From contig CP070696.1 of assembly GCA_020353535.1 (NCBI GenBank), forward strand, positions 1,894,494-1,955,561: DNA of 61,068 nucleotides, read 5' to 3'. Each line of letters opens with the position of its first letter. The first letter of the stretch is position 1. The notes beneath the pieces were generated by a model, which was not told where the DNA came from, did no database searches, and was given only the letters and a program-made list of their open reading frames with translations. Made by a program: the position numbers and the translations under genes. The stretch comes from Spirochaetaceae bacterium. Lineage in GTDB: Bacteria; Spirochaetota; Spirochaetia; SZUA-6; DRHE01. This document shows positions 52,020-60,238 of the stretch, piece after piece.

Positions 52020-52158
52020 TGTCCTTTTTCTTTTTCTCTCGATCCTCCCCGTAGTCAGCGTAGAGGATCAGTACCGCCCCTGCGCGGATTATGGGGTTTT
52101 GACAATTCTCGATTAATATCTCAAGATGCCTCCGATAGTATCACGAAAGGCGGGAGAG

Positions 52159-53466
52159 ATGAAATCCAGGCCGGGTAAGATCTATGCGGGTTTTGGCTTC
52201 GGACCTATCCAGAGTGCACTTTTTCTCTACGAAGCCTACCGGACGGGGAATTTCAGCCGTTTCGCGGTGGTGGATATCGACGAGAAACTGATCCAGGCGT
52301 TACGCCGGAACAAAGGTTGCTACACTGTGAACATCGCCCGCCCCGATCGGATCGACAGGGCCACGGTGGAGGGGGTAGAGCTGTTCAACTCCACTATTGC
52401 GGCGGAGGCGGAGAGCTTCGTGGCGGCGGTGACCGACTCGGATGAGCTGTGTACGGCCCTGCCGAGCGTGGATACCTACGCGGACGGTGGTGATGCCAGC
52501 GTGGTCAGCCTGCTTGCCCGGGGCTTGAAGGCCCGCATCGGCACAGCCCATGAGAGTATGCCTACAATCGTCTACACGGCGGAAAACAACAACCGGGCTG
52601 CCGAGATCCTGGGCGAGCAGGTCTACCCCCTGATCCCGGCATCGCTGCATGAGAATGTTCAATTTTTGAACACTGTCATCGGCAAGATGAGCGGGGTGAT
52701 CTCGGATGCCCAGACTATCGCAACCCTTGGGTTGGCGACCATTGCACCGGGTTTCCCGAGAGCGATTCTGGTCGAAGAGTTCAACCGCATCCTCATCTCC
52801 AAAATCCGTCTGCCCCGCTACAAGCGGGGGATCGAGGTGTTCGTGGAAAAGGAGGATCTGCTTCCCTTCGAGGAAGCCAAGCTCTACGGGCACAATGCCA
52901 TCCACGCCTTGATCGCCTACCTGGCCGATCTGAAAGACTATCCGGTCATGTCCGAGGCGCGTAACGATCCATGGATCATGGAGACGGCCCGCAAGGCGTT
53001 TATCGAAGAATCGGGGGCCGCTCTGACCCGGGCCAACGCCCGCATCGGGGATCCTCTGTTTTCAGCGGAGGGGTACGCCGAGTACGCCGAGGACCTGCTC
53101 GTTCGTATCACCAACCCGAACCTCAACGACCTTGTCGAGAGGGTGGGTCGGGATCATCCCAGAAAGCTGGGCATCGAGGACCGCCTATACGGCACCATGG
53201 TCATCGCCCTGGAACAGGGTGCGATCCCCCGCAATCTGGGTATCGGCGCTGCCGCAGCCGTCCTTTCCATGATCCGGCGGCGGGGGAGCCTCAAGCGGGA
53301 GATTGCTCATCTGCCGGCAGCGGCGGAGGATCTTGACCGGGATTCTTTGGCCCGGCTCCTGCGGGAGATCTGGGGGGATCATCCCTCGGTTCGGAAGCAC
53401 GGGCAGCAGCTCATCGCCCTGACCTGGGAGGGGGTGGAGGAGCTGCGCAGGCTGTCAGTAGCCTGA
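52159..53466 (+). CDS. Mannitol-dehydrogenase-family protein (mannitol-1-phosphate 5-dehydrogenase-like)
   Basis: 435 residues from the ATG at 52159 (GGGAG upstream). A TTGACA box at 52099-52104 with a weak -10 near 52122 would start transcription around 52134, so the earlier ATG at 52126 is unlikely. The NAD-binding start KIYAGFGFGPIQSALF, the TAENNN and NTVIGKMSG segments, and the catalytic K241-x4-N246-x2-H249 (KLYGHNAIH) place it in the long-chain polyol dehydrogenase family. It probably oxidises a sugar-alcohol phosphate or reduces the matching ketose or keto acid. A hairpin terminator follows the stop. Confidence 0.87.
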   Translation: MKSRPGKIYAGFGFGPIQSALFLYEAYRTGNFSRFAVVDIDEKLIQALRRNKGCYTVNIARPDRIDRATVEGVELFNSTIAAEAESFVAAVTDSDELCTALPSVDTYADGGDASVVSLLARGLKARIGTAHESMPTIVYTAENNNRAAEILGEQVYPLIPASLHENVQFLNTVIGKMSGVISDAQTIATLGLATIAPGFPRAILVEEFNRILISKIRLPRYKRGIEVFVEKEDLLPFEEAKLYGHNAIHALIAYLADLKDYPVMSEARNDPWIMETARKAFIEESGAALTRANARIGDPLFSAEGYAEYAEDLLVRITNPNLNDLVERVGRDHPRKLGIEDRLYGTMVIALEQGAIPRNLGIGAAAAVLSMIRRRGSLKREIAHLPAAAEDLDRDSLARLLREIWGDHPSVRKHGQQLIALTWEGVEELRRLSVA

Positions 53467-53468
53467 AC

Positions 53469-53497
53469 GGCCGGCTAAAAAGCCGCCTACTTATTTT
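53469..53497 (+). terminator. Hairpin terminator after the mannitol-dehydrogenase-like gene
   Basis: CGGCT-AAAA-AGCCG (53472-53485), extended outside a C/C mismatch by one further G-C and one G-T pair, followed by the T-rich ACTTATTTT. Four bases after the stop. Confidence 0.6.
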
Positions 53498-53580
53498 GTG
53501 GGTACTCTTCCTGAATCCAAGCTCGCCCTCTTGAACCGCAGATTGTCGATTGCGGTCGGATTGAGCTAGTTAGTAACTCT

Positions 53581-54150
53581 TCAACGATAATTCGAACTCT
53601 CTTCGATTAGGCGGCGAAAGTGCTCATCCAGGTCTAGTTTTTTAGCCCATTCTTGCATGTACTCCCAATCGAGCCTTTGTCCTTGAACGATGGCCACGCC
53701 CAAGGCATCTGCGAATTGTCGCTCGGAATGGCCTATTTTGGCCCACTCCAATTTGCTCAGTATAGCATCCTCAGGCGCGACCAGATACACGGGCAGACCG
53801 AGCAGATCTACCGATTTCCGTCGCTTGAACTCCTCGATACTGTAGGGGCGATCTTTGCGGATGATCAGATCGGCCTTGTAAGCGGATGAGGCGTCGAAGA
53901 CGTTGAAGAGCGTAGTATGGGCTATCGCCTCCATGGCTGCTACGTCATCCGCATAGTAGTTCTTGTTCTTTAGATCTGTTACCAATGCCTGGAGCTTTTG
54001 GATAGATGCTTCAATTACGATATCCACATCCTGGGTCGAACGCGGACGACCGTAGAAGGTGCTGCTGATCGATCCACTCACCATGTAGGGTATTTCCGCC
54101 TGCTCCAGGGATGTGACGATGTCTTTCAGGAATTCAGCCTGGCTTTTCAC
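53581..54150 (-). CDS. Nucleotidyltransferase-fold protein
   Basis: 189 residues. The fold signature is GSISSTFYGRPRSTQDVDIVIE: a GS pair followed by D-x-D, with a third acidic site in KADLIIRKD. Proteins of this kind resemble the AbiEii/MNT-type nucleotidyltransferases that act as toxins or antitoxins by adding nucleotides to RNA or protein. Its start overlaps the preceding small gene by four bases (ATGA), the usual layout of a two-gene cassette. The base composition is AT-richer than its neighbours, suggesting acquisition. Toxin-antitoxin role is inference. Confidence 0.8.
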   Translation of the reverse strand: MKSQAEFLKDIVTSLEQAEIPYMVSGSISSTFYGRPRSTQDVDIVIEASIQKLQALVTDLKNKNYYADDVAAMEAIAHTTLFNVFDASSAYKADLIIRKDRPYSIEEFKRRKSVDLLGLPVYLVAPEDAILSKLEWAKIGHSERQFADALGVAIVQGQRLDWEYMQEWAKKLDLDEHFRRLIEESSNYR

Positions 54151-54446
54151 TTTTCAAGGTCGATAACGGCGTTATTCGATTGTTGCGGTAGTCTCCAGCC
54201 GAGTACTCTCTCGAGGAAGTTCAGTTGAAGCACTTGCATGGACAGTTCGGGATTTGACGATCTATAGGCATTGAAAGCGATATCTCTCATATTGTCGCTA
54301 AGTTCAAACCCGATCGCCGAACGATTCTGTGGACCCATCCGCCTGTAGCTTTCGAACAGCGCCTTTTCTACCTCAAATGCAGTATCTGCGGATAGCATCA
54401 CGATACCATGATATCTTTCCCTCATGGGCGTGTAAACTACACTCAC
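54147..54446 (-). CDS. Small uncharacterised protein paired with the nucleotidyltransferase
   Basis: 99 residues if the GTG at 54446 is used; ATGs at 54425 and 54398 give shorter forms, and none has a strong ribosome site. Helical, hydrophilic sequence with AFEVEKALFESYRRMGPQNR and LNFLERVLGWRLPQ; no known motif recognised. It overlaps the nucleotidyltransferase start by four bases. Small partners in this position are often antitoxins or regulators, but nothing in the sequence proves that. Confidence 0.65.
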   Translation of the reverse strand: MSVVYTPMRERYHGIVMLSADTAFEVEKALFESYRRMGPQNRSAIGFELSDNMRDIAFNAYRSSNPELSMQVLQLNFLERVLGWRLPQQSNNAVIDLEK

Positions 54447-54500
54447 GCATGCCCCAAACGGACCGAGTACGTTGATCTGAAGACCGCCGAGCGGTCCCTG

Positions 54501-55874
54501 CTAACCGCCCGAATTCTGTCTCGTGTACTCCATAGGAAAGAAAACAAGGCCGGAAAGGGGTTTGGGGTAGAAGTGGGTGGATTTCCGGGGCATGCGCTCG
54601 TCGTTCTCGGCGATGGTGATGATGTCCCGAAGCCGGGTTGCGTTGAGAATCAGGGCTACCTGCATGCGGCCGCCCCGCACCGACTCCAGAGCCGCCTCCA
54701 GATCTTTCGTGTAGGCCACGTTTGTCTGAGCGGACAGTTGTTCCTCGGTCAGTCCCACGATCCGCTGCAGGATCAGGGTGTTGAGGATGTTGACATCGAG
54801 CAGCTTCCATTCGGAGGAGTAGGCGATGTCCACCATCTCCTCGTAAGCCTCGGAGTCCTTGAGGGTGATGAGAAAGTAGCGGTTCAGCTTGGTGATCAGG
54901 GCACCGAACTTGTGCACACCCGGCTCCACATCCCTAAGATCCCGCAGCCAGCGTTTGCGGACCTCCCCCTCACTGGTGCCGTTGAAGGAGTAGCTCTTGA
55001 CGTGGAAGTGCTCCAGAATCGAGAGGTGCAGGTCGCTCAGGTTGGAGAACTTCAGATCGAAGAGGGTGCGGTGGGTCGGAAGGACGGTCAATCCCTCGTG
55101 CTCGGAGTTGACCAGAAACATCATGATGAACTCCCAGGGAGCTTCCGGCCCGGCGTCGGGATAACGCTGCCGCATCTCATCGCGGATGTTGAGCATGGCC
55201 TGGTAGCGGTGATGCCCGTCGGCGATGTAGATGGTGAGGTGCTCCATAGTCCGGGAGACGATCCGGCACTGCTCGGAATCGAGCAGGCGCCACATGCGGT
55301 GGTGAACCAGGGTCGACTCCTCGTAGAAGTCGATGATCGACTGCTGCTTCTCCGTGTCGTCGAGGATGTTGTCGATCACGTAGGCCTTGTCGTGGTAGAT
55401 CGACCAGATGTACTCGAACTGGGTTTCCGTGGCTCGCATCAGGCGAACGCGATCCTGCAGAGGCCGGGTCATGATCTTTTCGTGGGGCAGGATCTTTCGC
55501 TCCGCGTAATCCTGCAGGCGCACCAGGCCGATGAAGCCCTTCACCTGCTTGCGTCCGATCTCCGGAATGTCGAAGGATTGCTCGTACACCCAGAAGGAGG
55601 GGCGCGCGGTTTCGCGAATCACCCCCTCGGTCTCCCACTTCTCGAGGTAGCTCTTTGCCCTGGAGTAGGGATTTTCACTCTCATTGTCTCCCGGTTGCTC
55701 CCTGTTGAGGATCAGACGGATCACGTTGTGGGGGTGCTGCTTGTAGTAGAGCTCCTGCTGCTGCGCTGAGATGACGTCGTAGGGTTGGGCCAGACAGAGC
55801 CCGATGTCCTCGATCTTATCCGGATTGTAGTGCAGGGCGCGGAAGGGACGAACTTCGTTCACGGGATGGGACAT
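54501..55874 (-). CDS. DUF1015-family protein, SerK-like
   Basis: 457 residues from the ATG at 55874; a longer frame back to 56018 would run 86 bases into the aminotransferase gene. Family marks are VRPFRALHYNP, AQPYDVIS, NVIRLILN, ILPHEKIMTRP and the conserved ADGHHRYQAML. The archaeal relative SerK phosphorylates serine with ADP; most bacterial members are unstudied. Its place 58 bases after an aminotransferase gene is compatible with amino-acid or phospho-amino-acid metabolism. AAGGAG is only one base from the chosen ATG, so a GTG at 55862 is an alternative start. Confidence 0.85.
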   Translation of the reverse strand: MSHPVNEVRPFRALHYNPDKIEDIGLCLAQPYDVISAQQQELYYKQHPHNVIRLILNREQPGDNESENPYSRAKSYLEKWETEGVIRETARPSFWVYEQSFDIPEIGRKQVKGFIGLVRLQDYAERKILPHEKIMTRPLQDRVRLMRATETQFEYIWSIYHDKAYVIDNILDDTEKQQSIIDFYEESTLVHHRMWRLLDSEQCRIVSRTMEHLTIYIADGHHRYQAMLNIRDEMRQRYPDAGPEAPWEFIMMFLVNSEHEGLTVLPTHRTLFDLKFSNLSDLHLSILEHFHVKSYSFNGTSEGEVRKRWLRDLRDVEPGVHKFGALITKLNRYFLITLKDSEAYEEMVDIAYSSEWKLLDVNILNTLILQRIVGLTEEQLSAQTNVAYTKDLEAALESVRGGRMQVALILNATRLRDIITIAENDERMPRKSTHFYPKPLSGLVFFPMEYTRQNSGG

Positions 55875-55932
55875 GCTCCTTTTCCTGATCTCGATAGGAT
55901 GGCAAGAACCATAATCGGCCGTTCCGGCGGTG

Positions 55933-57309
55933 TCAAGAACCGTCGTGGCTGAAATCTCTCTCCACTTCGGCGATCGACTCCTCGATGATGTCCAGCCCGA
56001 GGGTGGCATATTTCTCATCCATGATCAGGGGAGGGGACATACGCAGGATGTGTCCCGCCGGGATCCAGGCCAGCCCCTTGCGGAAGGCCTTCTGGTAGAC
56101 AAGTTTCCCCGCCTCAGCGAAGGGCTCCTTGGATGTTTTGTCTTTCACCAGCTCGATTCCCAGCAAGAATCCCTTGCCCTTCACGTCCCCGACGATGGCA
56201 TGATCCAGCTTCATCTTTTCCATCCGACCCATGATCGTCTGTCCCACGCTGCGCACATTTTCCAGGATATTTTCCTCTTCGATGACTTGCAAAGAAGCCA
56301 GGGCGGCCGCACAGGCCATGGGATTGCCGCCGTAGCTGGATGAGGCCGAGATCTTGTCCAGGGCTTCCGCGTATTCCTCCTGCACCACCATGGCGGTTAC
56401 GGGAAAGCCGTTTCCGAAGGACTTGCCGAAGGTGACGATGTCGGGCTGGACATCCCAGTGCTTCATGCAAAGCCACTCGCCTGTACGACCCATGCCGGTA
56501 AGCACCTCATCGGCAAACAGCAGGATGCCGTTACGGTCGCAGTACTGCCGCAGCTTGGGGAAGAAGTCCTCCGGTGGAAAAATCGAGCCGCCCCAACCCT
56601 GGGCCGGCTCCAGGACGAAGGCAGCCACGTTGCCTACTGTAGCCTCCCGGATGAACTGATCGTAGAAGCTTATGTAGGCGTCGCTGTCGATCGAGCCGTT
56701 GGGCTTTGTGAAAAGCGGCCGGTAGGGATCGGGGCGGGGCACCATGTAGAAACCGGGCGCCCGCGTCGGTCCGTAGCTCAGTACATCCCCGCGCCACATC
56801 TGGGCGCAGCTCACCGCGGCCAGGGTCTTGCCGTGAAAGTCCCGAAAGCAGGAGAGAAACTCGTGCTTGCCGCAGATAGCCCGGGCGGCCCGGATCCCCG
56901 CCTCTACCGCGGAGGTGCCATCGCTGTAGAACTGTACCTGGTTCAATCCCTTGGGAAGGATTTCCGCCATTTTCGAAAGCAGGGCTTCCTTCACCGGGGT
57001 GGTGAAGTCGTGGCAGTTCATCAGCCTTTTTGCCCAGTGAGCCACGGCTTCCGAGATCTTGGGGTGGCTGTGCCCCAGGGAGGTGACGTAGATTCCCGAG
57101 GAGAAATCCAGGTAGCGGTTCCCGTCCACGTCGGTCAGGGTGATGCCGTGACCTTCGGAAAAGCAGACCGGAAACAGCTTGACCTGGCTGCTCAATCCGC
57201 GGAAATAACGGATCGTGCTGTCATGCATGGCTACAGATTTCGGACCCGGCGGTTCGACCGCGATCTTCGGTATGTTGCTTGCGCTCTGCTTCCACCAGTC
57301 TTTTGACAT
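55933..57309 (-). CDS. Class III PLP-dependent aminotransferase
   Basis: 458 residues. The PLP lysine is K296 in TFGKSFGNGFPV; other marks are SDGTSAVEAGIRAAR (128-142), the HGKTLAAVS loop, EPAQGWGG and FADEVLTGMGRTG (265-277). Family members move an amino group from an omega-amine, ornithine, beta-alanine or GABA to a keto acid; the closest class cannot be set from sequence alone. It lies between FGGY kinase and DUF1015 genes, spaced 24 and 58 bases, all on the minus strand. Confidence 0.9.
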   Translation of the reverse strand: MSKDWWKQSASNIPKIAVEPPGPKSVAMHDSTIRYFRGLSSQVKLFPVCFSEGHGITLTDVDGNRYLDFSSGIYVTSLGHSHPKISEAVAHWAKRLMNCHDFTTPVKEALLSKMAEILPKGLNQVQFYSDGTSAVEAGIRAARAICGKHEFLSCFRDFHGKTLAAVSCAQMWRGDVLSYGPTRAPGFYMVPRPDPYRPLFTKPNGSIDSDAYISFYDQFIREATVGNVAAFVLEPAQGWGGSIFPPEDFFPKLRQYCDRNGILLFADEVLTGMGRTGEWLCMKHWDVQPDIVTFGKSFGNGFPVTAMVVQEEYAEALDKISASSSYGGNPMACAAALASLQVIEEENILENVRSVGQTIMGRMEKMKLDHAIVGDVKGKGFLLGIELVKDKTSKEPFAEAGKLVYQKAFRKGLAWIPAGHILRMSPPLIMDEKYATLGLDIIEESIAEVERDFSHDGS

Positions 57310-57333
57310 GTCCTTCTCCCTCCCGTTTCGATC

Positions 57334-58845
57334 CTATCCCGTATACTGACGGAACACCGGCTTCAGAGTTTCATAGAGCTGCCTGTAGAGCTGGAAGCGG
57401 TGGTCGTAGCAGTCGCGGTGACCGGAGTCCGGCAGGAAGGTCTTTCCGGTCTTGACCATGGCTGCCACCGCCTCTTCGATGTTGCCGTAGTCTTTGACAG
57501 CCACGGCGCTGAGTATGGCGCAGCCCAGGACCGAAGTCTCCTCCTCCAGCATCCGCACCATGGGCAGGCCGCAGATATCCGCCTTGATCTGCAGCCAGAG
57601 ATCGGAACGGGCTGCTCCGCCCATGCTGCGGACCTCCTCCATCTCGATGTTTGCCGCCTGGATCATTTCCAGGATCTTTCGCAGCATGTAGCCCACGGAC
57701 TCCAGGATGGACCGGGCAAAGTGGCCCCTGTCGTGTTTCAGGGTGATTCCGTACCAGACCCCCTTAGCGTACATGTCGTTCTCAGGGATGTATGCCCCGG
57801 CGAAGAAGGGCAGCAGTACCAGTCCGTCGCAGCCCGCCGGTGCAGTGGCGGCCAGTCGATTCAACTCCTCGTAGGCTTTCTCCGGGTCGCCTGCCGCCCG
57901 GACCTCCGCCCCGGCAAACACGTCCCGGAACCACTTGTACAGCACTCCCGAAGTCTGAGCATATGGCAGGATAAGATATTTACCCGGCACGGCATGAGGC
58001 TGATGGGCCAGGGAGTTGGCATGGATCGCCTCCACCGAGTCGGCGGTCACACCGATGGCCAGGGCGGTTCCGGTAGTCTCGGTAACAATGCCTGGATGGA
58101 TATTGCCGGCTCCTACTGCGCTCAAGGTCTGGTCCATGGCGCCTTTGACCACCACGGTTTCCCGCGACAGGCCGAGCTCGTCCGCCAGAGAAGGCTTGAG
58201 CGCCCCCACGATGCTGCCCACCTCCACGATCTGCGGAAGCTTGTCCTCGATCTGAAGGGGAGAAACGGTCTTGCTCCAATACGTTCCAGCCTGGATGTCA
58301 AACAGTCCGGTGGAGTGCATCAGCGTCGGGGTGGAGAGGAAGCGTCCGGTCAGGGTATAGACGATGTAGTCCTCCACCGGCATGATCTTGTCCACATTGC
58401 GGAAGTTTTCCGCCTCATGCTTTTTCAGCCAGGCGATCTTCAAGGCGCTCCAGGAAGGTTCGATCTCAACGCAGCCTGTGCTCCGGTAAAACTCCTCGGA
58501 AGAGATACGGGCTTTCAACTCCTCGGTCTCTTCCCTGGCCCGGTTGTCGATCCAGACGATGGCCGGCCGCAGTGAACGGTCCTTCTTGTCCAGAAAAACG
58601 ACAGTTTCCCCCTGGCTGCAGCCGCAGAGGGCCCGAATGCGCTTCGGGTCCACACCGCTGCCGGTGATAGTCTCCCGGAAACCTCGCATGACCGCCTGCC
58701 AGTACACCATCGGATCGACCTCGTACCAATCCACCTGTGGGGTGTCCAGGGAGTAGTTCTGAATGGATTTGGAAAGCAGCCTGCCCCGGGTGTCGAACAG
58801 GGCCGCTTTTACAGAGGTTGTTCCCACATCAAAGGTCAGATACAT
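57334..58845 (-). CDS. FGGY-family carbohydrate kinase
   Basis: 503 residues. The two actin-like ATPase domains are clear: MYLTFDVGTTSVKAALFD (phosphate 1), CSQGETVVFLDKK, VVKGAMDQTLSAVGAG, TTGTALAIGV (phosphate 2) and SMGGAARSDLWLQIKADICG (adenosine). The FGGY family phosphorylates xylulose, gluconate, ribulose, fuculose and similar sugars; substrate cannot be read from sequence. It follows a UroD-like gene and a FucI/AraA-like isomerase gene, so it may phosphorylate the ketose that the isomerase makes. Alternatively it could be the gluconokinase missing from the uronate operon. Confidence 0.9.
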   Translation of the reverse strand: MYLTFDVGTTSVKAALFDTRGRLLSKSIQNYSLDTPQVDWYEVDPMVYWQAVMRGFRETITGSGVDPKRIRALCGCSQGETVVFLDKKDRSLRPAIVWIDNRAREETEELKARISSEEFYRSTGCVEIEPSWSALKIAWLKKHEAENFRNVDKIMPVEDYIVYTLTGRFLSTPTLMHSTGLFDIQAGTYWSKTVSPLQIEDKLPQIVEVGSIVGALKPSLADELGLSRETVVVKGAMDQTLSAVGAGNIHPGIVTETTGTALAIGVTADSVEAIHANSLAHQPHAVPGKYLILPYAQTSGVLYKWFRDVFAGAEVRAAGDPEKAYEELNRLAATAPAGCDGLVLLPFFAGAYIPENDMYAKGVWYGITLKHDRGHFARSILESVGYMLRKILEMIQAANIEMEEVRSMGGAARSDLWLQIKADICGLPMVRMLEEETSVLGCAILSAVAVKDYGNIEEAVAAMVKTGKTFLPDSGHRDCYDHRFQLYRQLYETLKPVFRQYTG

Positions 58846-58904
58846 AGAGATGGTACCGCTCCTTTCTCATTGTCGACGCCGGCATGCACCAGGTCTGGTT
58901 CCAT

Positions 58905-60173
58905 TCAGCGGCCGTAGTGCCCCGTCTCCTGTAGCGCCTGGAACATGGCCAGGATGTTATCCACTGGTACGCCGGCCTGGATGTTATGCACGTTGTTGAA
59001 TACAAAGCCCCCACCGGTCATAAAGGTCCTGACGTTCTCCCGCACCTCCCGACGCACCTGATCGGCTGAAGCGAATGGGAGGGTGTGTTGGGCATCCACG
59101 GCCCCACCCCAAAACACGAAATCATCTCCGTAGTTCTTTTTCAAGTACCCAGGGTCCATTCCCGTTGCCGAGATCTGTACCGGGTTGAGGATGTCCACCC
59201 CCGCCTCCCGGAAGTCGTCGAGAAAGGCCACATTGGAGCCGCAGGAGTGGAAGAAGGTCTTCCAGCCGGTGTTGGCATGGACCCAGTCGTTCATCCTCTT
59301 GTGGTAGGGTTTGTACAGCTCCCGATACATCTGGGGGGAAATGAAGGGTCCGTTCTGGGCGCCGAAATCATTGCCGTTGATCTCGATCACCTGGATCCGC
59401 TCCCCCACCGCCTGCCAATACATCTCGATGTTCTTCATCTGGATCTCCAGGGTCAGCTCGAAGATCTCCCGGATGTACTCTTTGCGGGTTAGATGGGAGA
59501 CGTAGAACTCCTCCGGATCGCGAATACCTTTGGGATGAGGGATATGGGGTCCAACCACGATGGCAATGTCCCCAAAGCTGCCGCCGCCGAAGTTGCCGAA
59601 CAGGGCGTACTCGCTGTTTTCGAAGTACCAGCGGGACTGCTCCTCCAGAAAGCGCAGGTCCTCATCCCCGAACAATCCGTAGGTTTGTTCGACCCACTCG
59701 CGCGCATCCAGCCGAGTCTCATCGATCGGTTCCTGACGCACGATGGCGTCGAAGTAGAAACCGTCTTTGGGCATGCGGCCGGAAGCGGGAGCGCCGCGAT
59801 CCCCCTGCGGATATTGAACAAGGTCTCCGTTTGGAAGCTCATCCCAGACGAAGTGCTGCGAGACTCGCACCTCGGTTCCGTCGAACAGGCGGAAAGCTTT
59901 CCAGTTCTCGTTCCGGTAGCCGAAGATCGTGACCGGCAGCATGATGCCGTAGACATCGACACCCAGGGCCCGGCGTACCGGCTCCTCCACCTCGGCCAGC
60001 ATCTGGAAGGGCTCATAGACCCGCACCTCCCCCTCACCGATGCCGAGGGCTCGTTTCAGCCGGGCATAGGCACTGGCCTGGATGCCGGTCACCAGGCTGG
60101 AACCCAGGTCCACCGGTACCCGATCCGGCTCCTCGTGGTCCAGGGCCAGCTGAACCCGTTGTCGGGAGGTCAT
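58905..60173 (-). CDS. Uroporphyrinogen-decarboxylase-family protein (second copy)
   Basis: 422 residues, longer than the copy at 32857 and only distantly like it. N-terminal TSRQRVQLALDHEEPDRVPV and the FFHSCGSNVAFLDDFREAGV segment (H-x-C) are typical. The third zinc ligand, a cysteine in MtaA-like proteins, seems to be replaced: the equivalent stretch reads GGGFVFNNVHNIQAG. It may bind metal differently or not at all. It lies between the isomerase and FGGY kinase genes. UroD-like proteins of this type often occur in sugar clusters, role unknown. Confidence 0.85.
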   Translation of the reverse strand: MTSRQRVQLALDHEEPDRVPVDLGSSLVTGIQASAYARLKRALGIGEGEVRVYEPFQMLAEVEEPVRRALGVDVYGIMLPVTIFGYRNENWKAFRLFDGTEVRVSQHFVWDELPNGDLVQYPQGDRGAPASGRMPKDGFYFDAIVRQEPIDETRLDAREWVEQTYGLFGDEDLRFLEEQSRWYFENSEYALFGNFGGGSFGDIAIVVGPHIPHPKGIRDPEEFYVSHLTRKEYIREIFELTLEIQMKNIEMYWQAVGERIQVIEINGNDFGAQNGPFISPQMYRELYKPYHKRMNDWVHANTGWKTFFHSCGSNVAFLDDFREAGVDILNPVQISATGMDPGYLKKNYGDDFVFWGGAVDAQHTLPFASADQVRREVRENVRTFMTGGGFVFNNVHNIQAGVPVDNILAMFQALQETGHYGR

Positions 60174-60238
60174 GGCGGCTGATCCCTTTCATCTGCATGA
60201 TCGCGGGCACGGTTTCCGCGCTGATGTTTCATCATCCC

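Noticed and set aside
54408..55769. 453-codon plus-strand open frame
   Set aside because: Antisense to the DUF1015 gene, whose family motifs are clear; the long frame reflects high GC codon bias.
57400..58575. 391-codon plus-strand open frame
   Set aside because: Antisense to the FGGY kinase; no recognisable motif.
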